Assembly (NCBI GenBank): GCA_013398015.1
Contig: VZRR01002778.1
Span: forward strand, 372,001 to 436,000
Direction: 5' to 3'
Source: Oreocharis arfaki
Taxonomy: Eukaryota > Chordata > Aves > Passeriformes > Paramythiidae
Length of the DNA: 64,000 bases
Positions 1 through 13,200 of the stretch are shown here, piece by piece. A program made the translations under genes and the position numbers. Each line of letters opens with the position of its first letter. Positions within the stretch are counted from its first letter, which is position 1. The notes beneath the pieces are model-generated. The model made no database searches. It was given only the letters and a program-made list of their open reading frames with translations, and was not told the origin of the DNA.

Positions 1-233
1 AAGCAAAACTACGCATGATTTTGGTAAATAACCTGTGGTAACATAAATTGGAGATTACATGTTTTTACCTTTTCTTTTCCAACTCTTCCTTTTCATCAAA
101 CCAAGAATGTAGTTCATTTAGTGCCAGTTGAGCTTGTGACTGTGAACATATACGTAAAAATGATAACAAACAGATATTTTCCTGCACTACAGATGATTAT
201 CCTATGAATCTCTTTATTGTCTATTTTACCTAG
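1..233. other. AT-rich non-coding DNA, no gene seen
   Basis: No repeat or coding frame was recognised. The last 25 or so bases are pyrimidine-rich and end in TAG, which fits a splice acceptor for the candidate exon that follows. Confidence 0.5.
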
Positions 234-293
234 CTCGGCAGAATCAGCTCTCTGCAGAGCTTCAGCAAATAAAGTCTCAAACACATTGATCAG
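234..293 (+). CDS. Candidate 60-base exon, possibly coiled-coil coding (unidentified gene)
   Basis: A pyrimidine-rich run ending in CTAG (about 211-233) looks like a good splice acceptor, and CAG|GTACGC at 291-299 is a fair donor. Read from 236 it gives RQNQLSAELQQIKSQTH and then TGA at 287-289. Leu5, Leu9 and Ile12 fall in a d-a-d heptad pattern, so the peptide resembles a coiled-coil end. Read from 235 the exon stays open to the donor (SAESALCRASANKVSNTLIR). Both readings cannot be right, and either could be chance over so short a stretch. I do not recognise the protein. If real, it would be an internal or last coding exon of a plus-strand gene entering from the left. Confidence 0.3.
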
Positions 294-2459
294 GTACGCT
301 TTAAGTAGCTATGATTTATGATATTCAGTTGCTAAATTCAGATATTGTATATTATGTTGTCATTTTGTAGACTCAGGAATCCAAAGTGATACCAATAACT
401 TAAGGAGTTCATTTTTTCATACAATTGGAGATTTCGTATCTGGAAGCTTTCATTATCCAAAGGCAAGGAGGAGATGAGGCTGGTTTAGAAGACTGCAGTC
501 AAATTGGTTGAATTGCTAGTTTTGTTCCAGATAAAATTGAAATCTTCACAGGTAAGGTAAGAAAGCTGAGCAGCAAAGCTGAACAGCAGCTGAGTTCAAG
601 CAAAAAGCAAAATAAAGGAAACATGGCTATGCGATACTACTGGGATAGTCACAGCACGCATTTCTGAATCAACAGCTGTCACTGATGGGACCCCCTCTGA
701 GGTAAGTTTGCAGCAGAGTATTTACTTCATCAATATCAATAAGTTTTAGTGATGACTGATGCTGAGAAGACAAAATACATGCAAGCCAGTGCAATAGCAA
801 AATAAATGGAAATTAAGAAAAATTGTTTTCATGTTATCAAATTAATAAATAATTTCTGACGCATCCTTTTAATAGCATAAATTTACTTTTTCAATATTCA
901 TATTCCCAGAGATATATTTATGTTTCAGTAATATTTTATCATTTCATAGCATGATAAAAACAATCTAAAAAATAAATACATATCATAAAAACAAGAGGAG
1001 ATAATGCATTTTTAATATTCTGTATAAAAATCCATGTCAACCTAACCTGTTTAGAAGGGTTCTATGAATATTATCTCTATAAATTATGACATATATATAA
1101 ATATATGTAAAGTATTAATTTACCAAAAGAAACAATTATTCCTGCCCATAATTTGTTTCTGGCTGAGACTGCACAATCCTACATCATCCAGTCTCAATTA
1201 TCTCCATAAAGATTAAAAAATGTGAACCTTTGTTTACCATTAAAGATGTTACTAAAATATACTGTGAAAGTTTCCAATAAATGTTACAGTAGCATAGAAG
1301 TCTCTCTAGTTTGGAAAATCTCCTATTTCTATAATCAAAAATCACATTGACCTTTGTGGGGAGTGTGAGCATGAATGATTAGTTCAAATGTAAGAAAATG
1401 TAAGAAATATTATCTCTCCCTCCTTCTTGCTATATTCCAAAACTTCTTCTTTTCCTGCTTCCTAGGTTACAGTCAGTGCTCTGAAAAGAGCTGTTTTGCT
1501 CCTCTGTCCCTGATACGCAACCACATGCTTGGTAGAATTAAAATACATTTTGTTTGCTTTTACCCTGAGAGCAAATGATCAAGTTACTTTCTGCAATTTC
1601 TTGTCATCACCAATGAAATTTATTGCTCCCCAATTTTCATGTGAAACCTTTAAGTTGCACCTGCCATATTTTTATATTTCCTTGAAATTATTGACAATTT
1701 AAACATGGAGTTATCAAGAACAGATTTCAAAAGAAACTCCCTTTCAGATGCTTCACAAAAGCCCTACTTGAAAGAATTACAAAGCTTTCTGTCTTAAATG
1801 TTTATTAAAAAAAGAAAAAAAAAAACAACCATAGTCCAAACTGGATGCTTTGTACAGTAGGAAAACTTGCAACTCAGAGTCTTCCGACTAGCTGTAGAAA
1901 AGACACTGATGATTTGTAAATTTTAAGGCAGAAAGAAACTTTGGGGTTAATTACTACAGGCCTTTTGAAATTTCCTGTCGATTGAACCATTTATTTACAG
2001 GAGTGAACACACCAAAGAGGTATGGTCTTGGACAAAGGTTAGTAAAAGCGAATGCAGATGCTGGCAAGAATCTCTCTTGTATCAAACCCAGCAAACCTCA
2101 CCAGGTCTCAGAAGTGATGTACAGTGGATGACTCAAGTGAAAGGTTAAAAGGAGTGTAAGTACAAAAAGTAAGTGCTCTTGGTACAGCAACTGAGTTGCT
2201 GGTAACCAGCAGCTAAGGACTTTTTGATCTTGAGATTGTTCTCTGGACATTTCCTTTTACAGATGTTTGATAAACCTATCATTAATTTCCTAATTCTTCT
2301 TCCAGCCCTTATATTGAGCTCTATCATTCCATGAAAACTGTGACTATATTGTATTTATTTATAATAAGACCTCTTTAATTTCTTTTAAGCCTGTTCCCTA
2401 ACAATTTCACTATGAGGTAAATTTTACTTGGTTGTAGTATTTGTACTGTTTGAGATTTT
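294..2459. other. AT-rich non-coding DNA with isolated splice-like sites
   Basis: No coding gene was found. Two strong donor-like sites occur, CAG|GTAAGG (intron start 552) and GAG|GTAAGT (intron start 702), but no good acceptor lies at a suitable distance upstream of either. A good acceptor-like pyrimidine tract ends at 1465. The frame after it is open for about 37 codons, but the peptide is not recognisable. AATAAA-type hexamers near 612, 800 and 845 could be polyadenylation signals or just AT-rich background. Confidence 0.45.
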
Positions 2460-3720
2460 ACATAATCCTGTTATACACTCTTCCTATCAGCCATCTTGTT
2501 TCTAAAGCGAAGAGTATTTTTAATCTCCATATTTCTGATCTATCTCCTACCTCTGTAACTGCCCTACTTCTGCTGCTTTTTTTTTAACAAGGATGATCAG
2601 AATTACATCCACTAGACGTAGACTCACCAGACATGCATGGTGTCATAACGACAATTTCTGTTCTTTATTGCTTTCATAATTTTTCCTAAATTCTATTTAC
2701 CACTTTAACTGCCTATAAACATTCAGCTGATGCTTTCAAAAATCTCCTTATAATGACTACAAGATCTTTCAGAGCTCATTACTGTGCATCTACAGTAAGG
2801 TTATTGTGTTTCTCCCACCAAATGTATTATTTTGCTTTCATTTGCATTGAATTTTATCTGCCATTTCATTCCCATTTCCAGAGTTAATATCACAAGATAT
2901 TCCTGCAGGTATTCACAGTCAGCTGTAGTTTTTAACTCACTATTCTAAACATATCTTTTACCCACACCACTGACTCTTTCAAAGGACTCCAGCAGATTTG
3001 AGAAGCAAAAATTATGTTGCAAACCACATTCCCTTTACATAAAGCACATTGACCTTTTCCAATGTATTATAGTTACTTCACTATCTAATAAGTCTGTCTT
3101 TCTCAGATCATTTATTTATAGTCTCGGTTTTGAAATCAAGCACCTAGAAATATCTGGATACCTCTTACTGCCCTTCAGAGAAGCTAATTTGACTGACAGA
3201 TTGGTTACCATAGTCAATATTTCAGCAATTTGATATTTGAATTTCCTTAGTTCTCCTAGTTAAGAAATTGTATTGATGTCTTGCTGCAAGGTATTCTATT
3301 GAACTATTCTGACATCTGACACTTTAATATGAGACAGTTGCTCCCTCCTCCTCCTCATTCTTTATGTATTAGTGAAAAGAATGAATTTAAATGTTATGCT
3401 ATGGCCTTGTCTTTCTCAACATCAGTCAGTTGTCTATTAAATTTTATTTCTGGTTGGATTCCTGCTTCTTGTATGTTTGAATAAAACCGGGGGTTTTCAT
3501 TTTTATGCAACTAACAACTTGTTCCTTGAAATCTTTTTCACTTTTATTGCTAGGGGTTTATATTTAGAAAAATTAATTTGTATTAATGGATTAAAGTTTC
3601 TACGTTATTTCATATTTTTCTTCTTCTAGTCTTTAATTTTTTGTGAAAATTCTTTTTTTATGTCTAAGAGTTTCTTTTACTTTGCTGGTTTAGTAAGATA
3701 GGTGCCTTGCTTGATTGCTT
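2460..3720 (-). mobile_element. Ancient CR1-type LINE remnant, antisense
   Basis: The plus strand reads like the antisense of an old amniote CR1 family common in turtles and crocodilians and found as worn copies in birds. Landmarks include a segment around 2590-2650, the phrase at 2846-2872 (TGAATTTTATCTGCCATTTC), the segment at 2975-3075 (corresponding to the reverse-transcriptase stretch around the usual YLDFQKAFDKVPH), and 3185-3720 from the part before the RT core. The element's 3' side is on the left. A block expected near 2960-2975, covering the central RT region with the FADD motif, seems to be missing. Many stops and indels are present, so it is inactive. The match is from memory of the family and the boundaries are approximate. 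Confidence 0.7.
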
Positions 3721-4215
3721 ACTTCAATTTTTGAGAGGAATTTTCATAAGCAAAGTGCACGATAATATATAGTGCTAAGTAGTCTTCACTCTGTCATCAG
3801 CATTTTACTGTTCTAGCTGCTCCTTCTCATACTTCTAGCTTCCAAACTGCCACAGAACCTAATGCTTCATGCATGGAGAAAAGCCCCAAAAGAACAGGGG
3901 CAACATGTAGTGATACCTCCCTGGGCTCTAAGCATTGTGGGTCATGGATTTCCTAAACAAATTTCTTTGTATTTGTCTTTTGATTTTCTCCACATATTTG
4001 TAAAGTACATTTATAACTCGTATATTGCCTCCTTTTCTATGCCTCAGACCCTCAGGTACCAGCTTCTACTTACAACGCGTTTCATTGACAAGTATACAGA
4101 TGTCTACACAGTTCTATCTCTTATGAACAACAATTTTTTCAAAAACCAGTGAGGGAAACGTTCTGAAGTTTCTGCTAAGGCAATCAGGCTGGGTGATTTG
4201 GTAGGATTAAATTTC
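3721..4215. other. Non-coding DNA, nothing recognised
   Basis: A 96-codon open frame starts at 3862 (ATG-like reading) but has no recognisable domain and no splice context. It is taken as chance. Confidence 0.5.
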
Positions 4216-4237
4216 TATTTATTTATTTATTTATTTG
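4216..4237. repeat. (TTTA)n microsatellite
   Basis: About five copies of TTTA in a row, in AT-rich DNA. Confidence 0.9.
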
Positions 4238-7200
4238 CATAATCCTGGGTAAATGATTCGTATTAAATGAAAGATGTTTGATCTAATGATTGTAGCATAT
4301 TCAGTTTAGACTGCAATTTACTCAGTACAAGTAGATGAACAGAGTTTAAGACCATGTAAAATTGAGATAGTTTAATAGGATTGCTACTGAAAGACCTCTT
4401 AACACATCTTTTATTAACATCAAAATATGTGATTATTTTGACCACCGCAATTTTGGGTCCATTAGGAATGTCATAGAAAGATTATGCTAATGAGGACTGC
4501 TTTTTAAGCTCTTGACTTCTCTCTGAGTCAGCTCATCAGGTTTTTGAGGCTAGTGACATTCAATCTTTTGGTCACAGTAGATTTTTTTTTTGAGGAAGTG
4601 AAGAAAGAAAAATGTTTTCAAATTTGGAAGTTTATGAGATCTGCTTTCCTCACTGCAATGATGAATGGGTTAAAAGCCATTAATTTTTCAGCTTTGAAAA
4701 TCAGTTTTTTTTAAATTTGTGCCCTGGCACCACTAGGCAGTGTGGGCAGCAGCCAACCTCTGTGGCTCCCAGGGCTACACTGGGGAGAAGGACTCTTCCA
4801 ATGTCAGAGGTTTTGTGCACCCCCTTTCTGGGAAGAGGAGGGCAGAAGGAAAACCAGAAGGAATTCTGGAAATGTGTGTTATTCCTGCTTTGCGTTTGGG
4901 TCATTGGAATTGTTTTGATCTGATTTACTCCTCAGCTTGCAGCATTCAGTTTGCAAGCTGCCAAAGCAGAGTTATTAGTAGAGCATCAGAAACTCAGACT
5001 TTCATCTTCACCTTTGGGTTTAAAATCATGCATTCTATGGCTGGGATTCAACTTGCATCAGGAAAGGATGGTGTAGAGTTTCATCACCAAAAGACAGTAA
5101 AAACAGTTCTGTGGAATATTTGAAATGTCTAAAGAACTTCTGTGGGGATCCACAGGCAGAATTAGAGATCTTCCGAGAGCCAGGTTTAAATATTTTATCA
5201 TCAGAACTATCATTTTGTGTGAGGATGATGCGCTCAAAAACTACACAGACGTTGTTTTAATGGCATCTTAAGCAAAAGATTGCTTCCATTCTTTCCACAA
5301 TGTGACTGATCCCACATCTGGGATAAATTCAGTGCTTTTTCCAAGAGAAATCCTCATAGTTGTTTCCTAAGTCTAGTAAAGGCAGTGTAAGAAGGCAGGC
5401 ACTGCTAGTAGGAGGCATCAGAAAGCACCAGAAGCGGGAAGCACAGAGAGAGCAGAGGCTGAATTTCCACCTGTAAACCTAAAGGGTCTGACTGAGCTTG
5501 ACTGTAATTTATCTGAGAAGGGGGGGAATATTTATCTTTTTGCAAAGCTTCTGGGTTTATTCTCTCTGGTGCTGACTTTGTATTTTTAAAAGACTTTCTT
5601 TAGACTTCTGGGGTTGTCACCAAAACTGGGAAAAACAAAAACTCTCCAACAACACTTTTAGTGTTAGAGGATCAAGGCATTACTTTATTCTGGCCAGGAT
5701 GCTGTTGACTAAAGTTATATGAAAAAATTTTAAACTTGGTATCTTTTCCAACAGGGCCTTGATGGTTTTGTTTTGCATTGGTTGGTTTGGGGTTTTTTGT
5801 GCAGATGAAAATGTTTCCTTCAAGCTGTTTGACCACTGCCAAGGGCCTCTGGTTTCTTTACTCTCCATTGCAGTGGCTTCTGTTTAGCTTGCTGAATGGC
5901 AGTCTGACTCCTGGCAGCTACTTTAAATCTGCGTGACCAGAAAGGTTGGGACGATAAGAGGGAGAGAAGAGCCCCATGTGCTCTTTCAGAGGTGAAACCT
6001 ATTAGAGTTTTATAGATGTCTTAGGCATGAACGCATTTGGAATATAACTAATTAATCTATCAATATACTTCTGCAACAAACCAAGCGCTTATTTTCTACA
6101 AGCTATCAGAGCAGTTACTTCTTGTAGTCTGTTTTGCATATTACAGAAAAAAGGTTACACTAAAAGTTTTTACAACCCTGCATTTAACACCTTCTACATT
6201 TTTCTTCTCATATTTTAAATGATGAAAAGTATTCAAATGAAAAAAAAAAGTATTTAAATAACTTCCATACAGCATTTTATAGTTCAAACAAAATTAAAAA
6301 AAATCTGGTTTTAAAGTACAGAGCCTGTACTCAGAGAAGCTTGTGACACTTTGTGATAAAGTCACTTGCTCCTTGCATCAGGTCCTTTCATACAACCAAC
6401 AAGTCTGTGACACTGCACAAATTCCTAGAGCTCTGCTTTGAAAAGAAAAACCCCTTCAGAGGAATCGGAGAAGTCCTCTGTGCTTTTGCCCAGAACAATG
6501 AATTTGAACCCATAATATAGAGCATCCTGATGTCTGTTAGCACTCCTCATCATGACAATTCCTCTGTTTGGCATGGGAAAAGAGCCTGATAATTTTGCTC
6601 TTTTGAACCGGTAAGCATAATAGGTGCCTAAATATCTATTAAGTACCTATTATGTACCCATTAGGTAGAATAATAGCCTATCTGAATACGGCCTTAATTG
6701 CTTCTGTGTAAATGTTCCAGAAATCTGTGTGCTAACAACAGTAAAGACTTCCACTGCTGAAAGGAAACCTATAGCAAAGTCACAGCTTCCTGATAATGGG
6801 CCATTATCCATTAACTGTACTCACATAAAAAGACATCTCTTTTGTAAAATGCCCTTACAATGGGACTGCAGCTGAGAGATGATATTTCGTCTAACAAGTG
6901 TTGTCTAATCAAACAGAGGCAGCAATTTGCAAAGGCCAGAAGGGCAGCACAGAAATTATTCTGAAGGCCAAAAAGGCGAGTCAGGTGCTGGGAGGATCCC
7001 TGCAAAATAAGGTAGGAAAAGCTGATGGATTCTTCGGGCAGGGAAACCTGCAGGAATTGGCCAAGGCAACGTAAGAGTCTCCAAAGAAAACACGGTCTAA
7101 AAATAGCCTGAAGAGGAAATTGAAAAGAGTAACATAGGAGAACGTCCATCTTCAGGCCTTTTCTTGCAATAGGGACTACATATAGTCATTCCTCTGTGTT

Positions 7201-9849
7201 TTTTCATAATTTTCCTGCTTAAGAAAAAGACAAATGAGAGCAAAGTGAAGCCTATTCACTGGATATAAAGGAGATGCATTTTCTTTTTATGTGACCAACA
7301 TTTTTCAAGTCCAAGTCCATCAAGCCCTGTCTTTACAGTATCCAAATTCACTTGCAGTATTTTGCATGCAGAAGTTGAACTCTTCCTTTCTGTACCAACA
7401 GAGGAATGGCAGTCAGAAGACCCCAAGCAGGAGCTGAAGGCAAAAGCCAAGTAAACAGAGCCTAAATTTTGCATGTGCTTTCCTACACAAAGATGCTGCA
7501 GCATTTCTGTACGAGTTTGACACGTACTGTAGGTAAAAGGGGTCCAAAGAGTTTTCCCTCCTCCTCTCAGTTTTCTTTTCTCAGAGATTTGAAGGATCAA
7601 GGAAGAAGGGCTACTATACATGAGGAACAGAGGAGTTATCACAAGCCCTGTGATGTAGTATTCCATGGAGTCTTGATGCATTTTTATTGTTTGGAGTGAA
7701 CAGAAAGCCATAAGGACATTCGAATGAGATAAAGGGCGTTCTGAAATTTCTTGTGTTCAGGTGATAAGGAGTTCTCTGTATCATCATACCTGCATCCTCA
7801 AGTAGTTTACTTATCATGGCAAATTCCCAGTATTATAGCTTGGCTAGGAAATTGATTATTTTCATTTTTCATCTAGGGACTCCAAACAACCAGAACTAAT
7901 TAAGCATAAGAGTGATGTGAGACTGACAAGCAGAACAATTTCATTTTTGCTTCTGACCATTATCTAATGCGATATTTTCTCTTTCTGAAAAAACAGAATG
8001 ATCTTTAATTAAAAATGCCACCATCTGAATGACTCTTGATGACAGCGAGGTTAAAGAACATAATTTCTGGCAGCTTTAATCAGAAAGCCATGAGACCAGC
8101 TTACATGAATAATACAGTTAAAATAACAGACTATGTGCTAGTAATAATGATTTAATATTTGACACTTGTTTGCTTAATTTTGTTTGTGTTTATGCAGAAA
8201 GAACTACTACATCTTTTGCTAATGGCATAAATAAATACATCAACTTCCAGCTTTTGTTCACATGGTATCTGCAATATAATGGAGCCCTTAATGCATTACA
8301 CTGCTGCTGCCCAACTCCTGGCATGCAGGTTGAATCTATTCCCCAGGTGATTCATCACATTATAAAGTTTGTTTGTTCTTTGGTCCATGAGCAACACACT
8401 GTAATAAAATCTGGCTATAGTTGTCAAAGAAGTTGAAGAGTCCTGTTTTATATCACCCTTAGGCTAGCTAAGTTACAGTGAACATCAGTAAGAATGCAGA
8501 GCTACCCAGTCATCAGAGAAAATGAGAAAAAATTCCTAAATGGTTTGAAATGGTAGTCAGATCGTTTTCTGAGATTTTTGACTCAAACATTATTACATAA
8601 AAAACTAAAACTGAAATTAAAAAAATTCCTGTCCACACGTAAAGAAATTTTTCTATTTTGTTAATTTATGATGCTGACTGGCACAGCAGTGCATAAGGAA
8701 CACACATGGGAGCTTTTCTCTTGACAACATTCTTCTAAGAGGTGAGGAATGACCAGCCAGGGTAGGTAAAGGATGTATTCTACTGAGCCATCACTTCTTT
8801 TTTGTTTTTTTACTAGGGGAATAAAATCTAGAAAAATACCAAGATAATGCACGTATTCTCATCATCAGGATCTCTTTTAAATTAATTTATTCCAGCTGAG
8901 GAAATTTTGCATTAATTATTTTTTAAAGTTTCCATTTTTGTTTAAAAAAATTAATAATTTTATACCTGCCTGTAGTCTAGCACATATCACTCTGGACTTT
9001 AAAAATAAAGGGGTGCAAAACAGAATTATTCTCTTTATTCAACAGCTTATCTAATGAAGTGCTGTACTGAAAATTAATTATACAGAACCGAATGCAGCAC
9101 AGATACAAAATAATCTATGTATTTAAAAAGCTTATTATCTTTAAGAAATTTTTATCAAAGTTATGAGAAACCAGGCTTATATCTGATTGTTATCTCGTTG
9201 TCTTTCTACAAATGTTCTACTGTATTTCAAGATAAAAAACTGGTATAGATCCTTTCTGAACAGATTTCATAGGTTATTTTTTTCTCATGTGTACTGTTAT
9301 AGCTCAGACTGAATAAACGATGGGTGAAGCTAGTGAGTAAAGTAGTTGCAGGGAGTTCAATATAAATTTTAAAAACTGTTAAAGTCAAATTTCTATCAGG
9401 CATTTCAAACCCAGATCCTAGGTTGGGTAATGCTGTGAAAGACTGGTCAGAGACAGAATAATGGAAGTGGAAACTGAGGGAAGATCTTGAACATTGCAGC
9501 AGTGAATACAGTTTGCATCAATAGGCAAAAATCCCTTTCAGAATATCACAGAGAGGAGAGAGTGCCCTTTGGAAAGGAAACTTAGGAACTCTAAGCAGAC
9601 AAACTGTCCTAAGCTCTCTGTGTTCAGGAAAACAAATCATATCTATCAGCTGATGGTAATGACAATAATGGGCAAAAATATCTTAAACCCAAGCAATTCC
9701 ATCATCTTATTTCTTTGATATCAGCAGATGTTTTTTCATTATTTGGGAAAAAGGCCCTAAGACTTTGTAACCTAGAAACAGAGATAATCTCAGGAACCTG
9801 GTTTTTTTTCCCACATCCAAAACTTTATCAGAACAAACAACTTAGAGTC
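4238..9849. other. Non-coding AT-rich DNA, no gene seen
   Basis: The segment 4717-4870 is locally GC-richer and gives overlapping open frames on both strands, the longest 127 codons from a GTG at 4740. None looks like a known protein. Frames at 6811-7149 and 7256-7711 (minus) are also open but unrecognised. A GT-rich tract lies at 5781-5800. No RNA gene or repeat family was recognised. Confidence 0.5.
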
Positions 9850-10290
9850 CTGGAAGCCACTTCACCTCCTAGCAAGACCAAGGTGGCCAGCATTTCCCAC
9901 TTCTGAGAACCACACAGCTTCTGCTCACTCTGCCTGGTTTCCACTGCTCCAGGCAGTGCTGCAGGACAGTGAGGATACATGCAGGTCATGCTGCCACTTC
10001 CACTGCTGCCAGGGCTTCCCACACCAGGGAATGTCCTCTGCAGCCAGTTGTTTTGGGAGCTGGAAGCGTATGAATAAGGAACATCACCTACAGGTGAAGG
10101 AAGAGGCAGCATTAACTGCACGATGGGTGTGGTAGCGAGGGTTTGCCACACTGCCCAGCATGGAGCTGGAGCTGAAGGTTTGGGAGAGCGCAGCAGCTCT
10201 TGGCACAGATCCAGCCAGCCCTGGTTGTGCGAGGAGGAGACGAAGCCTGGGAGATATTTTTCTTGAATAAAAGGGAGGGTTTCCATAGAA
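9850..10290. other. GC-richer, CpG-poor block of unknown origin
   Basis: This stretch is clearly richer in G and C than its flanks but has few CpG dinucleotides, so it is not a promoter island. A 152-codon minus-strand frame covers 9828-10286, rich in Ser, Pro and Gly with no recognised motif. It could be an old exon, a decayed repeat or a retrocopy. I cannot tell which from the sequence. Confidence 0.3.
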
Positions 10291-13200
10291 ACTTCTTTTT
10301 TATTTTAAACAAATTTAAAAGAGAAATTTAGCAAACTATAAAATCAAGCTTCCAGAGCCCAATTTCAGCTATTCCTTATTGATTGCAATACAAATGAACA
10401 TAAAAGCCTGCAGCCTGGAACTGACAGCGAGAGACAGGCTTCTGCCAGCTCCCTTGTTCCTTCCATCAGTGCATAACCTCTATTAGTTGATAGTGGCAGT
10501 GACACACACTTTCTAGCACCCTCCATTTTATAAAAGGAGCTTTCTTTAGAGCATCTCATCTAAAGGCTCTTTGTTCGTTAATGAAAACACATTTCTTGGA
10601 CTTAACATGCAATGCAGGCATTACCCTTATTCTGAATATCTCTTACTTTAAATTCAGTTATTTACAAACAAGCAGAGCAGATGCAAAGTGGCCATTTCAC
10701 CACTACACTACATTTCCTGGAATACCAAAATGCAGTACTGAGGGTCCACACCCCTCTACCAGCTGGAGGTATGGGAGATAGTATCCCATAGCAAGATGTT
10801 AGCAAGTATCTGCTGCAGTGGAGAGGCATCCAGAGGAAGCTATTAAATAAGCATCTTGGACTCAGCCACACATCTGGCTTATTGCAACAAAACTACACTA
10901 AGATATCCTTTTAACAATCATTAAGTTTTGCACATACCATTTTAAAGCCAGACCCAATTGCTTTGGACTGTGAGACCCCTCACAGTCATTTCAGAAACTT
11001 TAATGTTCAACATACAGTACAAATAGATGCCTTTGAAATATCCTTATTTTCTTAATACTTAATATTTTCTTAATTCTTAATTGTCAGGCTTTTAATCAAT
11101 GTTTACTGCATAATAATGATACAAGTCTGCTGGTGAGGTGTAACTACAAAATCTTCCGTGTTGTTTTAGAGAAGCCTTATATGCTGGCAGTGCCCTATGT
11201 ACTCCAGCAAATGCACTGCTGCCATTCCACGCCACCCCATTCAAATCTGTCATGAATCAGTGGTTTGGCTGCTTAAAGAAACATTGTAAAAAGTATTGGC
11301 AAAAACAGGGTTTAATATGAATTTGGGAAAATGTGACTTCACAGAGTTTGATGGCAAGGTTCGCTCCATTATGTACTACACAGATCAAGGCATACAAAGG
11401 ATGATCAAATTAGAAGCAGTTTGGAATGATTTGCACAGAAGCCAGGGATGCAAAAGCAGATAAGGGTGCAAAGAATATGGATGTAAAGATAAGGGTGCAA
11501 AAGGGTTTAGCAGCACTTAATCATTGAGTACTTTAATATTGCAAAGCAATTTGATAGGGTTCACCGCAATTATAACAATGACTTAACTACAGATTTGAGA
11601 TAGTAGCTCTCAAATCATAATCAAATCACATTCACACAGTTAAAGCAATATGTACGCCTATTGTTTTTTGTGTAAAGGTACCTGTAAAATATTCCCCCTT
11701 CAGGTTCAATGAAATACTCACATCAAAGTCCTTTTCATTTCCCAACAGGCTTGCAGCTCAAGGAGCATGAAGATGTGGCAGGGATATCAGCCCAGGAACG
11801 GTTTGTTGATACTGCAGACTCGAGGGTTTGTGAGCTTCAAGAGGCATTCCACTCAGAGGGAGATGCTCGTGCAGCCTGCTGAAGTCCAGGAGAGCTTAAA
11901 GAGCCTCTCTGATGTTTATAGGGTTGCAAGATGATTAACTTGGGCCATCAATAAGTTTCCATCGTGGCGACAACCCAAGTTGGTAACTACTGCACTTTTT
12001 CTTCCCAAAGTGCAGTGACAATGGTACAGTTCCTCTCAAACTGCAATTCCCAATAGCGCCACTCCATTCAGGCTAGGATTCAGGAAAATGGTTTACCAAA
12101 GCTACAGATGATAATTGCTTATCCCTTTGTTTCCCACCTAGGCTGGGCACCTGATGTTTTTGATTGTTCCCACCTTCAGCATGTGAGAGCTCCTGGTACA
12201 TCAGGGAATACCTCTCATACCAACTAGCATGGTCAAGGGATGATTTACTGCTCAGCAGGTTTGGCCAGCTAATCAGGCTTATCAAGGAGCTTCTGAGATC
12301 ATAGAGGAGGCCTGAGGATGAGCGGGGATTGAGATGCAGCACCACAAAGGCACTGCTCTCTTTACTGGCTTCATATAAAAACAGTAAAGTTTTCATTAAA
12401 GACGTGATGGACTACTCCATTTGGCATGACAGCCATGGTCACACAATCCTCCAGTGACCTAGCAAAAAGGCTGTTCTGCATTTTAGTTTTTCAGAGGAAA
12501 ATTAGAAAAACCACACGCTACACAAAAGACAGGACGCTTTTGATCCTGGAATGACCCAAATATTGGAGGTTAGCACATTTTCCCCTACAGCACATTTCCT
12601 CCCATATATAGGAGCTGCTTTACATCTGCTCTGACAAAAGAGGAGTCCAAATTTCGTCTTCATGAGTGACACTGCACTCAGTAGGCTGAAAGGGCAGATG
12701 GCACAACCTCTCAGCTGCAGAGAGGGAATGAAGGACGGGATCGCCTGTACAGCCAGTTCTTGGTAATTCGGCACTGCTATGCTTCTGCTGCTCTCTTCCC
12801 TTCATCTTGTGAAAGGACCCTGAAAATTGGAAATATTCCTACTTTTTGCAAGGATAAAACAAGATACTGGTCAGAACACTTCTTTTTCTTTCACTTAATT
12901 TTAAAGCTGGATTTCTACCCTAGAAGTCTGCTGCCAGGTTTCTTATGTGAGAATAGCTAGAAATAACTGAAAGATGGGGGAGCAACAGTGTAAAGGGAGT
13001 TCTGGTGGTACAAGCTACTTGTGTTCAGGAGGAATCATCTTACCTGTGTATTATGAAAACAGTCAAATAGATTTAACATCTCAGAAAACAGCAGTGCAAT
13101 TCAATCTGCTGTTATTCCTCTTTTTGTCCTGTATGAGCTTAAATCTTGGTTCCAAGTTATAAAAGATAGAACAGGTTGGAAATCACATATGCTGACTCAC

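Noticed and set aside
552..707. Two strong splice-donor matches (intron starts 552 and 702)
   Set aside because: No convincing acceptor upstream at exon distance. Single donor matches occur by chance in 64 kb.
1466..1578. Open frame after a good acceptor-like tract
   Set aside because: Unrecognised 37-residue peptide ending in a stop. The earlier part of the frame crosses the acceptor, so it is not independent evidence.
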